Assembly (NCBI GenBank): GCA_022561415.1 | Contig: JADFRH010000112.1 | Location: 1,047 to 7,596 of the forward strand | Origin: Planctomycetota bacterium | GTDB taxonomy: Bacteria > Planctomycetota > Phycisphaerae > UBA1845 | DNA length: 6,550 nucleotides | Direction: 5' to 3' | Shown: in pieces, positions 5,413 through 6,550 of the stretch | Numbering within the stretch: the first letter of the stretch is position 1 | Layout of the letters: each line of letters starts with the position of its first letter | Notes under the pieces: model-generated | Database searches by the model: none | Seen by the model: the letters and a program-made list of their open reading frames with translations, nothing else | Told to the model about the DNA's origin: nothing | Made by a program: the position numbers and the translations under genes

Positions 5413-6550
5413 ATGGTCATGGCGAATCGCACCCGATTCACGTTGATGGTAGTTTGTGCGTCCATTCTCTTCGCGGCCGGCGAAGCGCTTGCGGGCGGAC
5501 CCAAGGAAAACGCCGACGCACTCGACCGCTGGCTTGAGACGCAGGTGTCCGGCGGGTTCCGCGGGCAGGTGCTGTTGGAGCGTGACGGACTGGTGGCGCT
5601 GGATCGGGCCTATGGCGTCGCTGATGAGGCGTCGGGTGCCAAGGCTTCGACCGACACGCTGTACTACATCGGCTCGCTCGCCAAGATGTTCACCTCTGCG
5701 GTCGTTCTTCAGATGGAGGCCGAGAAGAAGCTGAAGCTCTCGGACCCCATCGGGCGTCACATTGACGGTGTGCCGCGTGACAAGGCCCGCATCACGATCA
5801 AGCATCTGCTGAACCACACCTCCGGCATAGTTGCCAACCACCCCGATCCGTTTTCCAAGTTGGATCGCAATGCGTTTCTAAAGTGGTTCTTGGCGACGCC
5901 TCTCGAGAGCAAGCCGGGGAAGAAGCACGGGTACTCCAACGTTGGCTATTCCGTGTTGGCCGCGATGATCGAGCGCATCGACGGCGGGTCGTTTCAAGAA
6001 TCCGTGCGGCGTCGGGTTTTCGCGCCGGCGGGTATGAACGACACGTTCTTTCTCGACGAGATCACGCCGCATCTCGACCGGGTTGCGGTGGGCTCCGGAG
6101 AGAAAGTGAAGAAGTACGGCGTGGACGGAAGGGCGAACTCGTACGGCGGCACCTGGCTAAGACTCGGCCCCGGCGGCATCGTCAGCACGGCCCGCGACCT
6201 GTTCAAGTGGGATCAGGCACTACGCGCCGGCAATGTGCTCGACGCCGCGATGTACAAGGTCGCTACTACGCCCTACAAGCGCGGCGAACCGTGGGGCCTC
6301 GGATGGCGGTTGTCTCGAACGACCCGAAAGACTCCGCTCCACTACCACGACGGCGGTCTGCCCGGCTTCAACGCCATGTTCGCCCGCTTCGTGGCGGCAA
6401 GCGGCCACCGCACCGATGCCGAGCGGCGCGGTGCCGGCTACGTCTGGGACCGGCGGTGGCGGTTGCGGCCGGGCGCCGACTGGCGCCACCCCGAGGGACC
6501 GACAGGCGGCCTGGAGGCCAAGCCGCGGCATCCGGTGGTGCAGGTCTCGG
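5413..6550 (+). CDS. Exported serine hydrolase (beta-lactamase/class C family), frame running into a SUMF1-like segment; partial at right edge
   Basis: The frame is open from ATG 5413 to the window edge (379 codons). Residues 1-27 form a signal peptide: Arg-containing n-region, hydrophobic LMVVCASILFAA, then GEALA before the likely cleavage site. Residues about 35-325 are a beta-lactamase-family serine hydrolase (class C penicillin-binding-protein-like, usually periplasmic). Ser88-x-x-Lys91 is in IGSLAKMF, LLNHTSGI is at 132-139, and Tyr174-x-Asn176 is in HGYSNVGY. The third motif His312-x-Gly314 is in HDGGLPGFN. All catalytic motifs are present, so it may act as an esterase, peptidase or beta-lactamase-like enzyme; the substrate is unknown. 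The expected terminal strand and helix of the fold are missing. From residue 327 on, the sequence instead reads like the interior of a formylglycine-generating-enzyme (SUMF1) domain, with GHRTDAER, GADWRHPEGP and HPVVQVS. The junction is discussed as a finding. ATG 5419 is an alternative start. Confidence 0.85.
   Translation, partial: MVMANRTRFTLMVVCASILFAAGEALAGGPKENADALDRWLETQVSGGFRGQVLLERDGLVALDRAYGVADEASGAKASTDTLYYIGSLAKMFTSAVVLQMEAEKKLKLSDPIGRHIDGVPRDKARITIKHLLNHTSGIVANHPDPFSKLDRNAFLKWFLATPLESKPGKKHGYSNVGYSVLAAMIERIDGGSFQESVRRRVFAPAGMNDTFFLDEITPHLDRVAVGSGEKVKKYGVDGRANSYGGTWLRLGPGGIVSTARDLFKWDQALRAGNVLDAAMYKVATTPYKRGEPWGLGWRLSRTTRKTPLHYHDGGLPGFNAMFARFVAASGHRTDAERRGAGYVWDRRWRLRPGADWRHPEGPTGGLEAKPRHPVVQVS
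6391..6550 (+). other. SUMF1/FGE-type domain fragment joined in frame
   Basis: Residues 327-379 of the preceding frame match the middle of a SUMF1 (formylglycine-generating-enzyme, sulfatase-modifying factor) domain. FVAASGHRTDAER corresponds to the family's 'FV-x-ATG-x-x-TDAER', and GADWRHPEGP is followed by HPVVQVS. The domain's first part, normally a 'GG-x-F-x-MG' segment and 'VTN', is missing, and its end lies outside the window. I count 125 G or C in these 160 bases (78%), against about 65% in the preceding 150. This suggests a different origin for the segment. Confidence 0.75.

Noticed and set aside
6220..6531. A 103-codon minus-strand open frame at the right edge
   Set aside because: It is antisense to the serine hydrolase and SUMF1-like frame, both of which carry clear family motifs.

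Overview
The window reads as moderately high-GC bacterial DNA, probably from an environmental or metagenomic genome. Roughly 60-65% GC in the central genes, short GC-rich hairpins between genes, secreted hydrolases and a formylglycine-generating-enzyme (SUMF1-type) segment would fit Planctomycetota or a similar group. That assignment is an inference and is weak; no rRNA or tRNA gene is present to settle it.

Layout: (1) Positions 1-294 hold no gene I can support, only three ACCGGTT elements. (2) Positions 295-1236, minus strand, hold a Schlafen/AlbA_2-domain gene with an in-frame TAG at 628-630. The frame stays open for another 110 codons beyond it, so this looks like one 313-codon gene broken by a nonsense codon. 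(3) Positions 1237-1482 are a divergent intergenic region with candidate promoters in both directions. (4) Positions 1483-2409, plus strand, encode a secreted alpha/beta-hydrolase with a complete catalytic set. (5) Positions 2410-2597 separate convergent genes and contain two hairpins. (6) Positions 2598-5230, minus strand, form a tight two-gene operon: a winged-helix SAM-dependent methyltransferase is transcribed first, and 5 bp later a membrane-anchored, FMN-binding glutamate-synthase-domain protein begins at a GTG. (7) Positions 5231-5412 are a second divergent intergenic region with a perfect 8-bp hairpin. (8) From 5413 to the right edge, plus strand, is an exported serine hydrolase of the beta-lactamase/class C family. 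Its reading frame switches at about 6370-6390 into the interior of a SUMF1/FGE-type domain.

The genes do not form one obvious pathway. The methyltransferase and glutamate-synthase-like protein are probably co-transcribed and may act on related substrates. The two exported hydrolases are independent genes. The AlbA_2 gene sits in visibly lower-GC DNA and may be an acquired accessory gene.

The two observations most worth checking are the amber-interrupted AlbA_2 gene and the hydrolase-to-SUMF1 junction. The second is more likely an assembly or recombination chimera than a designed fusion. I did not find convincing evidence of a new multi-gene system.
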